DNA from: Angelobacter sp036502105
GTDB taxonomy: Bacteria; Acidobacteriota; Terriglobia; Terriglobales; Acidobacteriaceae
Direction of reading: 5' to 3'
Length of the DNA: 64,000 nucleotides
Assembly (NCBI GenBank): GCA_036502105.1
Contig: DASXZE010000062.1
Location: 1 to 64,000 of the forward strand
In this document: piece by piece, positions 44,780 through 53,315 of the stretch
Layout: every line of letters begins with the position of its first letter
How positions within the stretch are numbered: the stretch's first letter is position 1
The notes under the pieces: model-generated
The model's database searches: none
Seen by the model: the letters and a program-made list of their open reading frames with translations, nothing else
What the model was told of the DNA's origin: nothing
Translations under genes and position numbers: made by a program

Positions 44780-46048
44780 ATGAGTAAGAGTCTGAGTTTT
44801 ATAAACATGCAATTTTGCCGTCGCCTTGTGGTATCCACCTTGTTGCTCTCGGGAATGACCACTGTTGTTGCCGGATCCAGCCATGCCACGGTTGCCGACG
44901 ATACCATCAAACTCGCCGTTGTGCTGCCCACTACCGGAAGTGAAAGCAAACCCGGCTCATATCAAAAAGAAGGCATTGAACTTGCCATTAAACAGATCAA
45001 CGATGCCGGCGGCATCATGGTGAAGAGCAAAGGCAAGAAGCTGAAAATTGAGGAAGTTTTTTACGACGACGGCTCTGATTCCAAGAAATCAGCCTCTCTG
45101 ACCGAACGCGCCATGAGTTCAGATGGCGTGGTAACCGTTCTGGGCGGATATTCCACTTCACTGGGCACGGCTGAATCCGTGATGGCAGACCGCTACAAAA
45201 CACCATGGATCACCACCGGAGCCGGCGCAACCGCTATTTTCGGCAAGGGCTATCAGTATGCGTTCGGAACCCTGAGCCCGGTGGCGCTCATCGGAACTAC
45301 GTCTGCAGAATTTCTTGGTTCTCTCATAAACCAGGGCAAACTCAAGAAAGGTTTGACGGTTGCCATGGTAGTGGAGAACACCGACCACGGTACCGATTAC
45401 GTCCAGGGCTTTACGGAATGGTCGAACAAACATCCAGGTTATTTCAAGGTAGTGCTCAATGAGAAATTCGAGCTGGGCGCGACCGACTTTTCCGGCCTAC
45501 TGCAGAAGGTAAAGAGCAGCAAAGCAGATATCTTTCTCTCCGATGCCCACCTTCCGGATTACATCACCATGCAACGCCAATATTTACAGAATGGCTTACA
45601 TAATCAGATGGTGAGCTATGGTGCACGCGGCCCTGAATCCGCTGCCCGCCAGGCGCTTGGCGCCGGTACGGATTACATTTTTGCCGGCATCTGGTGGTCG
45701 AACAAATTGCCCTATCCCCAGGCAAAGAAGTTCGCCGACGATTACAAAGCATTCACCAAGCATGACGTAGATTCGTGGTATGCAGCCCCAGCCTACGATG
45801 GAATGCGCATCCTGGCCAAAGCCATTGAAGCTGCCGGCTCTCTGGATAAAAACGCCATTCGCGATGCATTGAAAAAAGCGCAGTTGAAAGATTCAGTGCT
45901 TCCAGGTCAGGTGCTCAAATTCGGCGCCAACGGGCAAGCCGAGTATCCTTTTGTGATCACGCAAAACAAGCCTGATAACAAAGTGGATATTGTGTTTCCT
46001 AAGGACGCAGCAACCGGTCCTGCAGTGGCACCTTCACCCAACAAATAA
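44780..46048 (+). CDS. Branched-chain amino-acid-type ABC substrate-binding protein
   Basis: The product has 422 residues. An atypically long signal region (RRLVVSTLLLSGMTTVVAG, cleavage near residue 36) is followed by a type-I periplasmic binding fold of the LivJ/Leu-Ile-Val family: IKLAVVLPTTGSESKPGSYQ, GIELAIKQINDAGGIMVKSK, EEVFYDDGSDSKKSASLTER, VVTVLGGYSTSLGTAESVMA. First of a five-gene plus-strand importer operon, 12 nt before the first permease. Family members bind leucine, urea, amides or aromatic acids, so the ligand is open. Confidence 0.93.
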   Translation: MSKSLSFINMQFCRRLVVSTLLLSGMTTVVAGSSHATVADDTIKLAVVLPTTGSESKPGSYQKEGIELAIKQINDAGGIMVKSKGKKLKIEEVFYDDGSDSKKSASLTERAMSSDGVVTVLGGYSTSLGTAESVMADRYKTPWITTGAGATAIFGKGYQYAFGTLSPVALIGTTSAEFLGSLINQGKLKKGLTVAMVVENTDHGTDYVQGFTEWSNKHPGYFKVVLNEKFELGATDFSGLLQKVKSSKADIFLSDAHLPDYITMQRQYLQNGLHNQMVSYGARGPESAARQALGAGTDYIFAGIWWSNKLPYPQAKKFADDYKAFTKHDVDSWYAAPAYDGMRILAKAIEAAGSLDKNAIRDALKKAQLKDSVLPGQVLKFGANGQAEYPFVITQNKPDNKVDIVFPKDAATGPAVAPSPNK

Positions 46049-46060
46049 AACGGCCCCTAC

Positions 46061-46954
46061 ATGGACTACAGTGATTATTTAGATCTACTGATAAAAGCAC
46101 TGCTGTTGGCGGGCGTATATGCTGCCATGGCCGTCGGCATGACGGTCATTTACGGCGTCATGAAAATTGTGAACCTGGCGCATGCCGGGTTCCTGATGCT
46201 GGGCGCATATTTTGCCATGGAGCTGTTTCAACGCTTCCATATCGATCCAATCCTAGGAGCCGTTATCGCGCTCCCAGTTTTTTTTCTATTTGGAATGCTG
46301 GTGCATTGGCTCCTGGTCCGCTGGCTTCCAAAGTCAAACACGCCCACGCTTGCTTCCCTGCTCTTGATGTTTGGCTTTTTGCTGGTTTTGCAAAATGCGG
46401 CTTATCTGATCTGGGGCAGCGATGATCAATCTATTTTGACTCCGCTTACGCTTTCATCCGTGCAGATTGGGCAAATTTCCATCCCTAAAGTAAATCTGGT
46501 GGTGTTCGCGGCAGCGGTAGTTTGCATGGTCATTCTGCAGGTTGTGTTTAACCGCACCTGGTTCGGAAGGTCCATGCGCGCGCTGATTCAGAATCCCTAT
46601 GCAGCGCAGATTGTGGGCGTTGACGACGAGAGGACTTCCCGCCTGACGTTTGGTCTGGGCACAGCGTTTGCTGGCTTTGCCGGTGGATTGCTGGGCATGC
46701 TGTTTTCTTTCAGCCCCGATTTTGGCCGGCAATTCCTGCTGCGCTCGTTTGTCATCATCGTGCTTGGCGGACTTGACTCTGTTTCCGGCGTGGCTCTGGG
46801 CGCCCTTGTTCTGGCGATGGTCGAGACATTTGGCATCCTCAAAATTCCAGCCAGCTATTCGCCTGCCCTCTCTTTTGCTCTGCTGGTCGTCGTGCTTTTG
46901 ATTTTGCCTAAAGGGCTCACCAGCTTGTTCAACAAGAAATGGAAGGCGGCATGA
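46061..46954 (+). CDS. Branched-chain amino-acid-type ABC permease (LivH type)
   Basis: This 297-residue inner-membrane permease has GVYAAMAVGMTVIYGVMKIV and NLAHAGFLMLGAYFAMELF near the N terminus and the LivH coupling loop MRALIQNPYAAQIVGVDDER (about 174-193). It is paired with the LivM-type permease, with which it overlaps by 4 nt (ATGA). Confidence 0.94.
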   Translation: MDYSDYLDLLIKALLLAGVYAAMAVGMTVIYGVMKIVNLAHAGFLMLGAYFAMELFQRFHIDPILGAVIALPVFFLFGMLVHWLLVRWLPKSNTPTLASLLLMFGFLLVLQNAAYLIWGSDDQSILTPLTLSSVQIGQISIPKVNLVVFAAAVVCMVILQVVFNRTWFGRSMRALIQNPYAAQIVGVDDERTSRLTFGLGTAFAGFAGGLLGMLFSFSPDFGRQFLLRSFVIIVLGGLDSVSGVALGALVLAMVETFGILKIPASYSPALSFALLVVVLLILPKGLTSLFNKKWKAA

Positions 46955-47967
46955 AGCGGCCGCAAAGTTTGGGTGGCTGGCTAAAAATCATTCTGCCCTG
47001 GGTTTTGCTGGCAGTGTTACTGCTCCTGCCCACTGCCAAACCCAGTGACAATATCATCCGTCTGCTTTTTGTAACTGCCGTCTGGACAACCACCAGCCTC
47101 GGCTGGAACCTGGTGGGCGGCATGGCAGGCCAGGTTTCTTTTGGCTTTGCCGTATTCTTTGGCCTGGGCGCTTACACAACCGCACTATTAATGCACGCGG
47201 GCCATAGCCCTTATTTTGGCTTTATCGGCGGAGGCGCTGTTGCTGTACTGGCGTCATTCCTGATTGGCCTTCCCACGTTCCGTCTGCGCGGACCTTACTT
47301 CGTAATCGCCACCATCGGCGTGACGGAAGCCGTGCGTGTGGTCATGAACAATATTGACATTACGGGCGGCGCCAGCGGTTATCGCATCATAGAAGACAAG
47401 CCGTTCAACGCGTTGGAGCATTACTATACGGCGATTGTCGTGGTTGTGCTGGCAGTCCTGATCTCAACGCTGATTGCCAGCAGTAAGTTTGGGCTGGCGT
47501 TGCGGGCCATTAAACAGGATGAAGACGCTGCCGCTGATCTGGGCGTGAATCCATACACTTCCAAACTCTGGGTTCATGCGATTGCGGCCGCACTCACCGG
47601 CGTTGCTGGCGGCATCTATGCGCGCCGTGCCGCGTTCTTTTATCCCGGCGACGTTTTTGCCTTTCAGACCGGCATCACCATCTTGCTTATGCCGGTGATT
47701 GGTGGAATTGGAACTGTATGGGGCGCCGTGATGGGCGGGGTGATTATTGGGATCGTGGAAGAAGAACTGGTGGTTTATTTTCCCAATCTCCACCTCTTGA
47801 TTTATGGTGCACTATTAATTGCAATCATTTTGCTGGAGCCTGATGGCCTGCTTGGACTCTTGAGGCGTCTCTTCCGGCTGTTTAGGAGAAAACGTGAAGA
47901 TTCTGGAAGTCCAGACGCTGAGCAAGTACTTTGGGGGCGTGGCGGCGTTGAAGGACGTAAGCTTTGA
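46951..47967 (+). CDS. Branched-chain amino-acid-type ABC permease (LivM type)
   Basis: I chose the ATG at 46951 because it overlaps the previous stop as ATGA and has AAGG just upstream; an ATG 12 nt earlier is possible. The 338-residue product has SLGWNLVGGMAGQVSFGFAV, a LivM hallmark, FRLRGPYFVIATIGVTEAV, and the coupling loop GLALRAIKQDEDAAADLGVN. The 3' end runs 74 nt into the ATPase gene in another frame, giving a basic tail (RKREDSGSPDAEQ). Confidence 0.92.
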   Translation: MKRPQSLGGWLKIILPWVLLAVLLLLPTAKPSDNIIRLLFVTAVWTTTSLGWNLVGGMAGQVSFGFAVFFGLGAYTTALLMHAGHSPYFGFIGGGAVAVLASFLIGLPTFRLRGPYFVIATIGVTEAVRVVMNNIDITGGASGYRIIEDKPFNALEHYYTAIVVVVLAVLISTLIASSKFGLALRAIKQDEDAAADLGVNPYTSKLWVHAIAAALTGVAGGIYARRAAFFYPGDVFAFQTGITILLMPVIGGIGTVWGAVMGGVIIGIVEEELVVYFPNLHLLIYGALLIAIILLEPDGLLGLLRRLFRLFRRKREDSGSPDAEQVLWGRGGVEGRKL

Positions 47968-48640
47968 TATCCCGGAAAAACAGATCTGTGGTTTTATTGG
48001 GCCCAACGGCGCCGGCAAAACAACGCTGTTCAGCCTGATCACCGGGGCACAGCGCCCTTCCGCCGGTAAAATCCACTTCCATGGTAAAGATGTTACGGGC
48101 ATGAGCGCTTCGTCTTTGGTGAAACGAGGCGTGGCGCGCACGCATCAAGTGGTGCGTCCATTCCAGGCCATGACGGTACTGGAAAATGTGCAGGTGGCAG
48201 TGCATTACGGCCGCCGCGCCGTGACCCGCACAACCGTAGCTCGCGAACATGCCATGGAAGCTTTGAAGCTCGTCGGCCTAGATCACAAAGCAAATATGCT
48301 GGCGTCAGCTATTTCGCTCGGCGACCAGAAGCGCCTGGAAGTAGCACGCGCATTAGCCACCGCGCCTGAGCTATTGCTGCTGGACGAAATCTGCGGCGGC
48401 CTTACCGGCTCAGAAACCAGCGCGATGATGGATTTGCTCCACCGCATACGGGAAAGCGGCACGACTATTATGTATGTGGAACACGATATGAAAGCCATTA
48501 TGGCCGTCTGCGACCGCATCACCGTGTTGAACTTCGGCCAGAAGCTGGCGGAAGGAAAGCCGGAAGACGTTCAGAACGATCCTTCGGTCATTGAGGCTTA
48601 TCTAGGAAAAAGCACTTTTGGGAGTGAAAAGCGTGTCTGA
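47894..48640 (+). CDS. Branched-chain amino-acid-type ABC ATPase (LivG type)
   Basis: Starts at GTG 47894 with AGGAG 6 nt upstream; the start MKILEVQTLSKYFGGVAALK is where the family begins, so the 74-nt overlap with the permease gene is real. The product has 248 residues with Walker A GPNGAGKTTLFSL (about 35-47), signature ISLGDQKRLEVARALAT, Walker B LLLLDEICGGLT and the H-loop YVEHDMKAI. One of two ATPases of the importer. Confidence 0.95.
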   Translation: MKILEVQTLSKYFGGVAALKDVSFDIPEKQICGFIGPNGAGKTTLFSLITGAQRPSAGKIHFHGKDVTGMSASSLVKRGVARTHQVVRPFQAMTVLENVQVAVHYGRRAVTRTTVAREHAMEALKLVGLDHKANMLASAISLGDQKRLEVARALATAPELLLLDEICGGLTGSETSAMMDLLHRIRESGTTIMYVEHDMKAIMAVCDRITVLNFGQKLAEGKPEDVQNDPSVIEAYLGKSTFGSEKRV

Positions 48641-49394
48641 AACTCAGCCTACTGCTCAACAAGAAACTCTTCTTGTCGCCAAAGACCTTGAGGTGAGCTA
48701 TGGCGCCACGCAGGTATTGTGGGGCGTGAATTTTTCCATCGCCCGGGGCAAAGTCACGTGCATTATCGGATCCAATGGAGCAGGCAAGACAACCACGCTC
48801 AATACGATTGCCGGCGTGCTTCGCAATAAAAAAGGCCAGCTTCTGCTGAATGGAGAAGACATTACTGTGCTCTCCACGCGCGAACGCGTGAAGCGCCACA
48901 TCAGCCTGGTGCCAGAAGGGCGACAGCTCTGGCCGGGTATGTCAGTTGAAGAGAACGTGTTGATGGGATGTTTTTTGCCTTCACTGCGCAAGCGTTCCGC
49001 AGAAGGACTGGCACGCGTATATGAACTCTTCCCCATCCTGAAAGAGCGTCGCCACCAGATGGCTGGCACACTCTCAGGCGGACAGCAACAGATGTGCGCT
49101 ATCGGACGTGGTCTCATGTCTGAGCCACAGTTGCTGATGCTGGACGAGCCCTCGCTTGGTCTTGCGCCCATACTCGTTGATGACATTTTTCAGCTGATTG
49201 CCAGCATCGCGCGCCAGGGTGTAACCATCCTGCTGGTAGGCCAAAATGTAAACTACACGCTGCAGGTCTCCCACTACGGATATGTCATGGAAACTGGGCG
49301 CATCACCATGGAAGGCCCCACGGAAATGCTGATGAACAATGACTTCATTAAGCGCGCTTACCTTGGAATTGCTGAAGAGACCCACAGCAAATAA
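48633..49394 (+). CDS. Branched-chain amino-acid-type ABC ATPase (LivF type)
   Basis: I chose the GTG at 48633, which overlaps the LivG stop and has GGGAG about 9 nt upstream; the frame is open 15 nt further. About 253 residues with Walker A GSNGAGKTTTLNTI, LivF-specific VKRHISLVPEGRQLWPGMSV, signature LSGGQQQMCAIGRGLMSEP and Walker B LLMLDEPSLGL. Last gene of the operon, ending 3 nt from a convergent small gene. Confidence 0.95.
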   Translation: MSETQPTAQQETLLVAKDLEVSYGATQVLWGVNFSIARGKVTCIIGSNGAGKTTTLNTIAGVLRNKKGQLLLNGEDITVLSTRERVKRHISLVPEGRQLWPGMSVEENVLMGCFLPSLRKRSAEGLARVYELFPILKERRHQMAGTLSGGQQQMCAIGRGLMSEPQLLMLDEPSLGLAPILVDDIFQLIASIARQGVTILLVGQNVNYTLQVSHYGYVMETGRITMEGPTEMLMNNDFIKRAYLGIAEETHSK

Positions 49395-49397
49395 CTA

Positions 49398-49742
49398 TTA
49401 GCCGGCCTTGCGCCCGGGTACATCCGGCGCTTCCACTATTCTAGATCCAGACGAAATCATGTGCAGTTCGTATGGCAGCACTAATACATCTTCAATGTGC
49501 CCGGTCGGGTGGGACTCGCGAACTTTATCAGTAAAATAAAGCAGCGCGTCTTCGTGCTTTCTTGTGATGGATTTCGCTCGGCCGCTATCTTTGTGGTCGC
49601 ATAGAAAAAGATATTTAGCGGAACACAACGGACACTCAATGGTCTTGCGGGACTGGATATAGCCTTCATTCACCAGGGCAAGCGCTTTCAGTTTGGCGCT
49701 TTCGCGAACCGCTACAGGAACATAATAGGGCGCATTCTTCAT
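49398..49742 (-). CDS. Unrecognised 114-aa protein with a CPLC motif
   Basis: No family recognised. The middle has ECPLCSAKYLFLCDHKD (about 36-52), where two cysteines two residues apart plus a later cysteine and histidine could make one zinc knuckle. The C-terminal part is mixed alpha/beta (EDVLVLPYELHMI). No signal peptide or membrane segment. It is convergent with the importer operon with only 3 nt between stops. Coding is plausible because the protein composition is ordinary and the frame fills the gap, but the start lacks a clear ribosome-binding site. Confidence 0.6.
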   Translation of the reverse strand: MKNAPYYVPVAVRESAKLKALALVNEGYIQSRKTIECPLCSAKYLFLCDHKDSGRAKSITRKHEDALLYFTDKVRESHPTGHIEDVLVLPYELHMISSGSRIVEAPDVPGRKAG

Positions 49743-50168
49743 AAAGATAATCAGCGTTCAATCTTGACAACTTCACAAGAATACTCCATGAAACCACGCC
49801 TGCTGCAAAGATTTCCCATGATTATTTCATCTGTCGCAAAATGCTTTTCGGCTGCTGGCACAAATGTTAAAAAGCTCTACGGCAAGCGGCTATCATGGAC
49901 GATTCCAGCAGCAGCATGAGAGTCCTTTAAGCCAGCTCTGAAGTCTTGCTCTGTGAGTAGAAATTTATGCCTTTCATTTGTTCTGCTGGGCAGCTTCTGA
50001 TGTATATAAAGACAACTAACTCTTTCTACTTGTCGTGCTGCTTGCGACGAAGGGCCGCGAACCCGCAAAGCGCGGCCCTTCTTTATGCCACCATCATAGG
50101 CAGATGGTTTGCGTTATTTGTGAATCGCGCTCCAGAAATTGTGAAAAAACTCTGGCTTAGCGGTTTTT
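49743..50168. other. Intergenic region with an orphan terminator
   Basis: There is no protein gene I can support in this interval. A plus-strand frame (49967-50341) overlaps a hairpin and the methyltransferase end and is not credible. The notable element is a strong plus-strand intrinsic terminator at 50049-50086, which ends no protein gene and is described as a candidate small RNA. Confidence 0.6.
50012..50086 (+). ncRNA. Candidate small RNA ending in an intrinsic terminator
   Basis: GAAGGGCCGCG (50049-50059) and CGCGGCCCTTC (50071-50081) form a perfect 11-bp stem with an 11-nt loop, followed by TTTAT. A shorter stem, GTCG with CGAC (50032-50048), lies directly upstream. A TATATAA-like -10 element (50003-50009) with TTGTTC about 19 nt before it (49978-49983) could start an RNA of roughly 70-75 nt. 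The nearest upstream gene is on the other strand, so the terminator has no protein gene to serve. No known RNA family recognised. Confidence 0.4.
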
Positions 50169-50248
50169 TTATTTCGGTTTTTTGTATGCAAAGGCGTGGA
50201 ACTCGGTTTTGTGGGGAGAGAGTTGAACGTCACAAAATCCAAAGCTCT

Positions 50249-50983
50249 TCAAAGTCTGCACCAATCCTCTTTCGTCACGCAATAAGGCAAGAGTGCAGGA
50301 TGAATTTCACAGCAGACCATCCGGCATTCCGGAAGACTTAGAGATTTACGAAATCCCTCCAGTACAAACCCTTCATAGCCTTCTACATCGATCTTTATGA
50401 CAGTAGGAGCTGGAAGATTCTGTGATTCACTAAATGTATCGCCATGGACAACGCTGATCGCTTGCTTGCTGCCCTCCGTCCAGTCGGCAGCAAGTTGGCC
50501 ATGCTGAATTGCACCCACTCCCTCACCCATATAAAGAGTATCTTCGGCATCATGGTCGCCAATCGCCGTGCGATAACAAGTAATGTTGGATAGTTGATTG
50601 ATCTGGACATTGCGCTCGAGCCGTGCAAAGCACTCTTCTTCTGGCTCGAAAGCAATCACGCGTTTCACTTTTTGCGCCAAAAGCACAGCGTAGAGACCAT
50701 GGTGGGCGCCAATATCATAAGCAACATCGTCCGGATGGACTTCTGAAAGCAGGCGGACAAGGGCTTGCTCCTGGGCACACGACTCCACAATCCGTAGGTC
50801 GCGAGCGTTTGATGAAATGAACCGTCCCCCAACACCGCCTGCGGTAATTTGCAGAGAATCATTTTTCTGGGCAAAACGATAATAGAGGGCCTGGGCTTTC
50901 TTTTGCAGTCCTAACGCACGAACAACGCCACGAACTCTGGGAGAATAGGAAAAGCGACGAACAAACTGAGGAAGCAAAACCAT
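50249..50983 (-). CDS. FkbM-family methyltransferase, C terminus frameshifted
   Basis: The 244-residue open frame has the FkbM SAM-binding core: VAYDIGAHHGLYAVLLAQKV (about 88-107), VIAFEPEEECFARLERNVQI, TVIKIDVEGYEGFVLEG (about 193-209). Such enzymes O-methylate sugars, polyketides or lipids. The frame ends abruptly after HPALLPYCVTKEDWC. Moving one frame over at about 50,275 the protein continues naturally for some 36 residues (LLRDERGLVQTLKSFGFCDV, then QLSPHKTEFHAFAYKKPK) to a TAA at 50169-50171. So one base appears to be missing near the C terminus, making a truncated protein, unless it is a sequencing error. The Rossmann core itself is intact. Confidence 0.85.
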   Translation of the reverse strand: MVLLPQFVRRFSYSPRVRGVVRALGLQKKAQALYYRFAQKNDSLQITAGGVGGRFISSNARDLRIVESCAQEQALVRLLSEVHPDDVAYDIGAHHGLYAVLLAQKVKRVIAFEPEEECFARLERNVQINQLSNITCYRTAIGDHDAEDTLYMGEGVGAIQHGQLAADWTEGSKQAISVVHGDTFSESQNLPAPTVIKIDVEGYEGFVLEGFRKSLSLPECRMVCCEIHPALLPYCVTKEDWCRL

Positions 50984-51060
50984 GTCCTCGCATAAATCCG
51001 CTTTTTAGTGTTAGCGAACGTCTTTTTAGCAGCGCTCTTTTTTGTCGTCAAACGAACAAA

Positions 51061-51103
51061 GCGATATAGAGTGCATACTTAACGTAACACAACTCTATAT
51101 CGC
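51061..51103 (-). terminator. 12-bp inverted repeat upstream of the methyltransferase gene
   Basis: GCGATATAGAGT (51061-51072) and ACTCTATATCGC (51092-51103) are perfect inverted copies separated by 19 bp. On the minus strand they follow the phosphoesterase stop by about 40 nt and are followed by TTTGTTCGTTTG, a U-rich but interrupted tail. A terminator of the phosphoesterase transcript is likely; a dimeric regulator site for the methyltransferase gene is the alternative. Confidence 0.5.
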
Positions 51104-51144
51104 CGATTATTTAATGTGGCTTCATTCAGAGACGGTTTGTTTAC

Positions 51145-52335
51145 CTAGAAAGTAAACATATCGCTCAGATCATTGCCCAACTGGTTTCTGGCATTGAGAG
51201 GAGCAAGTCCAAACGTGGATTGAATGAACTTGAGGATTGAAACATCATCCATCTGCGTGTGCGAAATAAAGTTCTTCTTGGCAAAAGGAGAAATCACCAG
51301 CAAGGGCACGCGTGGTCCCAGACCCTGGGCATCAACTTGCGGTGGAGGAACATGGTCCCACCAGCCGCCACTTGAATCCCATATAACAACAATGGCCGTA
51401 TTCGTCCACTCAGGCGCAGCCTGTACCTGCCGTATAAAACCGTCAAGCCATGCGATGCCGTTCGTGATAGGAACACCGGTTGCCGGATGCATGCTGTGCG
51501 TGGGCCCAGGCTGCACAAATGAAACAGTGGGTAGCTTACCTGCGGCTAGGTCAGTTGAAAATTTAGTCAGGTCGCGCACATTAGTAGAAGCATGCGAGTC
51601 AGTAAAGAACTGAAAAGGGTTTTCCTGCGCTACGTAAGCACCACAAACATTCAGGCTTTCCTGATACCACGCCCAGGTCAGCCCTTTTGCCACCAACTGG
51701 TCCCCAACGTGGGTGAACGTGTAACCTGCACTCGCTGTTACATCCGTATTGCAGGGAGCAAAGAATGGATCCACTGAAGAAGGATTGTTGTTGTCATCCG
51801 CAGCCGTTAGATAGAGTTGGTTGGTGGGAGCATCCCCCATCACTGAAGGGAAAAAATTGTCGGCCAGCGCAAATTGCTGGGCCAAGCTCCATAAAGTGCT
51901 AATTCCAGTGATAGTACTGTCATAGTGACCCATGGCAACCGTACCGTTAAAAAACGCGTATTTGTCCATTGAGCCAGAATCCCATACGCGCAAAAAATCA
52001 CCACGCGCATGTGGCAGGTCCGGCGTAGCAAGATCTGTCAATAATTGCGGCGTAACAGCAACACCGCTTGCGTCCGTCTGCGTAAAGCCAGGAACGCCCG
52101 GCTTGATTCCATTGGCGCCAGGGAATGTTCCAAATAAATTATCAAACGAACGGTTTTGCATGATTACTACAATTACGTTCTTAATCGGCACGCTTTGTGC
52201 CGTAGGAGTGGGAGTAGGCGTTGGAGAAGTGGAAGGAGACGAACCTTTCACACCGCCACAACCAATTATTAGGGCCAGAACCATGGGGCTTAAAAAAAAC
52301 AGAGATACGCGTCTCAAGGTTATTACACCTCTCAT
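51145..52335 (-). CDS. Phosphoesterase-family lipoprotein (acid phosphatase/phospholipase C-like)
   Basis: The product has 396 residues. A lipoprotein signal (VSLFFLSPMVLALIIGC) is followed by a Ser/Thr/Pro linker (SSPSTSPTPTPTPTAQ), so the enzyme is lipid-anchored outside the inner membrane. The catalytic domain is the PF04185 type: IKNVIVVIMQNRSFDNLFGT (about 51-70) with a metal-binding residue, HYDSTITGISTLWSLAQQFA, LPTVSFVQPGPTHSMHP, AIVVIWDSSGGWWDHVPPP (about 315-333) and GPRVPLLVISPFAK. These enzymes cleave phosphomonoesters or phospholipids. Start could also be a TTG at 52317, which has GAGAGG at good spacing. Confidence 0.9.
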   Translation of the reverse strand: MRGVITLRRVSLFFLSPMVLALIIGCGGVKGSSPSTSPTPTPTPTAQSVPIKNVIVVIMQNRSFDNLFGTFPGANGIKPGVPGFTQTDASGVAVTPQLLTDLATPDLPHARGDFLRVWDSGSMDKYAFFNGTVAMGHYDSTITGISTLWSLAQQFALADNFFPSVMGDAPTNQLYLTAADDNNNPSSVDPFFAPCNTDVTASAGYTFTHVGDQLVAKGLTWAWYQESLNVCGAYVAQENPFQFFTDSHASTNVRDLTKFSTDLAAGKLPTVSFVQPGPTHSMHPATGVPITNGIAWLDGFIRQVQAAPEWTNTAIVVIWDSSGGWWDHVPPPQVDAQGLGPRVPLLVISPFAKKNFISHTQMDDVSILKFIQSTFGLAPLNARNQLGNDLSDMFTF

Positions 52336-52543
52336 AGTCTTTGAGATACGCGGGCCCTCTACAGTTGGCTTAACAATCTATGTTTTTTAAACTAGAATCC
52401 ACATTTAATCCCTTGGGACTAAGGCCTGCTGCGAGAACTAAAGCAGAGTGACGGATGCGAAGGGATTGCAAACGAGCGTCTTCCGGTTTGTTCTAATGCG
52501 CGCGGCGTAACTTTCAGAGGATGTAATCTCAATAGCGGCTAGT

Positions 52544-53236
52544 TTGCATGCAGAATTTATTGCGAGATTTCTGCTTTCGTATTGTCCGGCCCGGGTCAGG
52601 CAAACTTACCGCCCGGAATCAACGCTGCGGATATTGCGCGCGGCCACATGGGGTGGCCTCGGGCAATTACTGCTGGCGGGATTCGCTCTGGTTCTGGGAC
52701 TAAAAAACTATTTCTTCACACGCTTACATGCTTTGGCGCCACATGCTGACGGAGTGAATTCAACCGGGGAAGCCGTTATTGTCTGGATGGTTGCGTTTGA
52801 GTATCTCCTGCACCCCCTCTCATTGCTCCTGATCTATCTGGCGATTGAAGGCTCGATCCGTTTTGTGGGTGGGCTAATTGCGGGCGAAGTAGTTCCCAGC
52901 ATGGCGATATCTCTTCTCTTCAAGGTATCTGACGTACTCACACGATCACACGCCCAGCGCCAATCTTTCCCTGCTATACCCGATCTCATTGAACATTTGC
53001 CAGATGGCCGTGTTCAGATCTCTTCCGCGAAGGCAAAGATCGGCTGGAATGCAAGCATCACCGTTGGAATCAGCAGCCAATGGTTTGAGGTGGAGCGAGA
53101 GGAAGAGGGCAAGGCACCACGTCCATTCACCTATATTTTGCGTCCGGCGCCACTTGGAAAAATTCTGCGCCGCTATGAAGAATATGATCTTGCCGCCACT
53201 TTGGATAAAAGTGCCGCAAAAGAACCCGGCCAATAA
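52544..53236 (+). CDS. Conserved membrane protein of unknown function
   Basis: The product has about 230 residues from a TTG; the start is uncertain since no ribosome-binding site is seen. Two hydrophobic regions (LGQLLLAGFALVLGLKNYFF, about 39-58; FEYLLHPLSLLLIYLAIEGS, about 84-103) enclose a short loop, and a soluble beta-rich tail follows (LPDGRVQISSAKAKIGWNAS; SQWFEVEREEEGKAPRPFTY). I recognise it only as a conserved acidobacterial type beginning with FLLSYCPARVR. The Nudix-fusion gene follows 79 nt later in the same direction. Confidence 0.7.
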   Translation: MHAEFIARFLLSYCPARVRQTYRPESTLRILRAATWGGLGQLLLAGFALVLGLKNYFFTRLHALAPHADGVNSTGEAVIVWMVAFEYLLHPLSLLLIYLAIEGSIRFVGGLIAGEVVPSMAISLLFKVSDVLTRSHAQRQSFPAIPDLIEHLPDGRVQISSAKAKIGWNASITVGISSQWFEVEREEEGKAPRPFTYILRPAPLGKILRRYEEYDLAATLDKSAAKEPGQ

Positions 53237-53315
53237 AAATATCTCTCCACTTTAAAATCAGCTCTGGATTTTTCTCGATTACCGTTTACAATCCAAAATT
53301 AGAATTTCTTCAACT

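Noticed and set aside
49967..50341. 124-codon plus-strand frame
   Set aside because: Runs through a terminator hairpin and antisense to the methyltransferase C terminus; composition is not protein-like.
52302..52352. Direct repeat GAGATACGCG around the phosphoesterase start
   Set aside because: Ten bases twice, one copy inside the coding region; could be chance and suggests no clear function.
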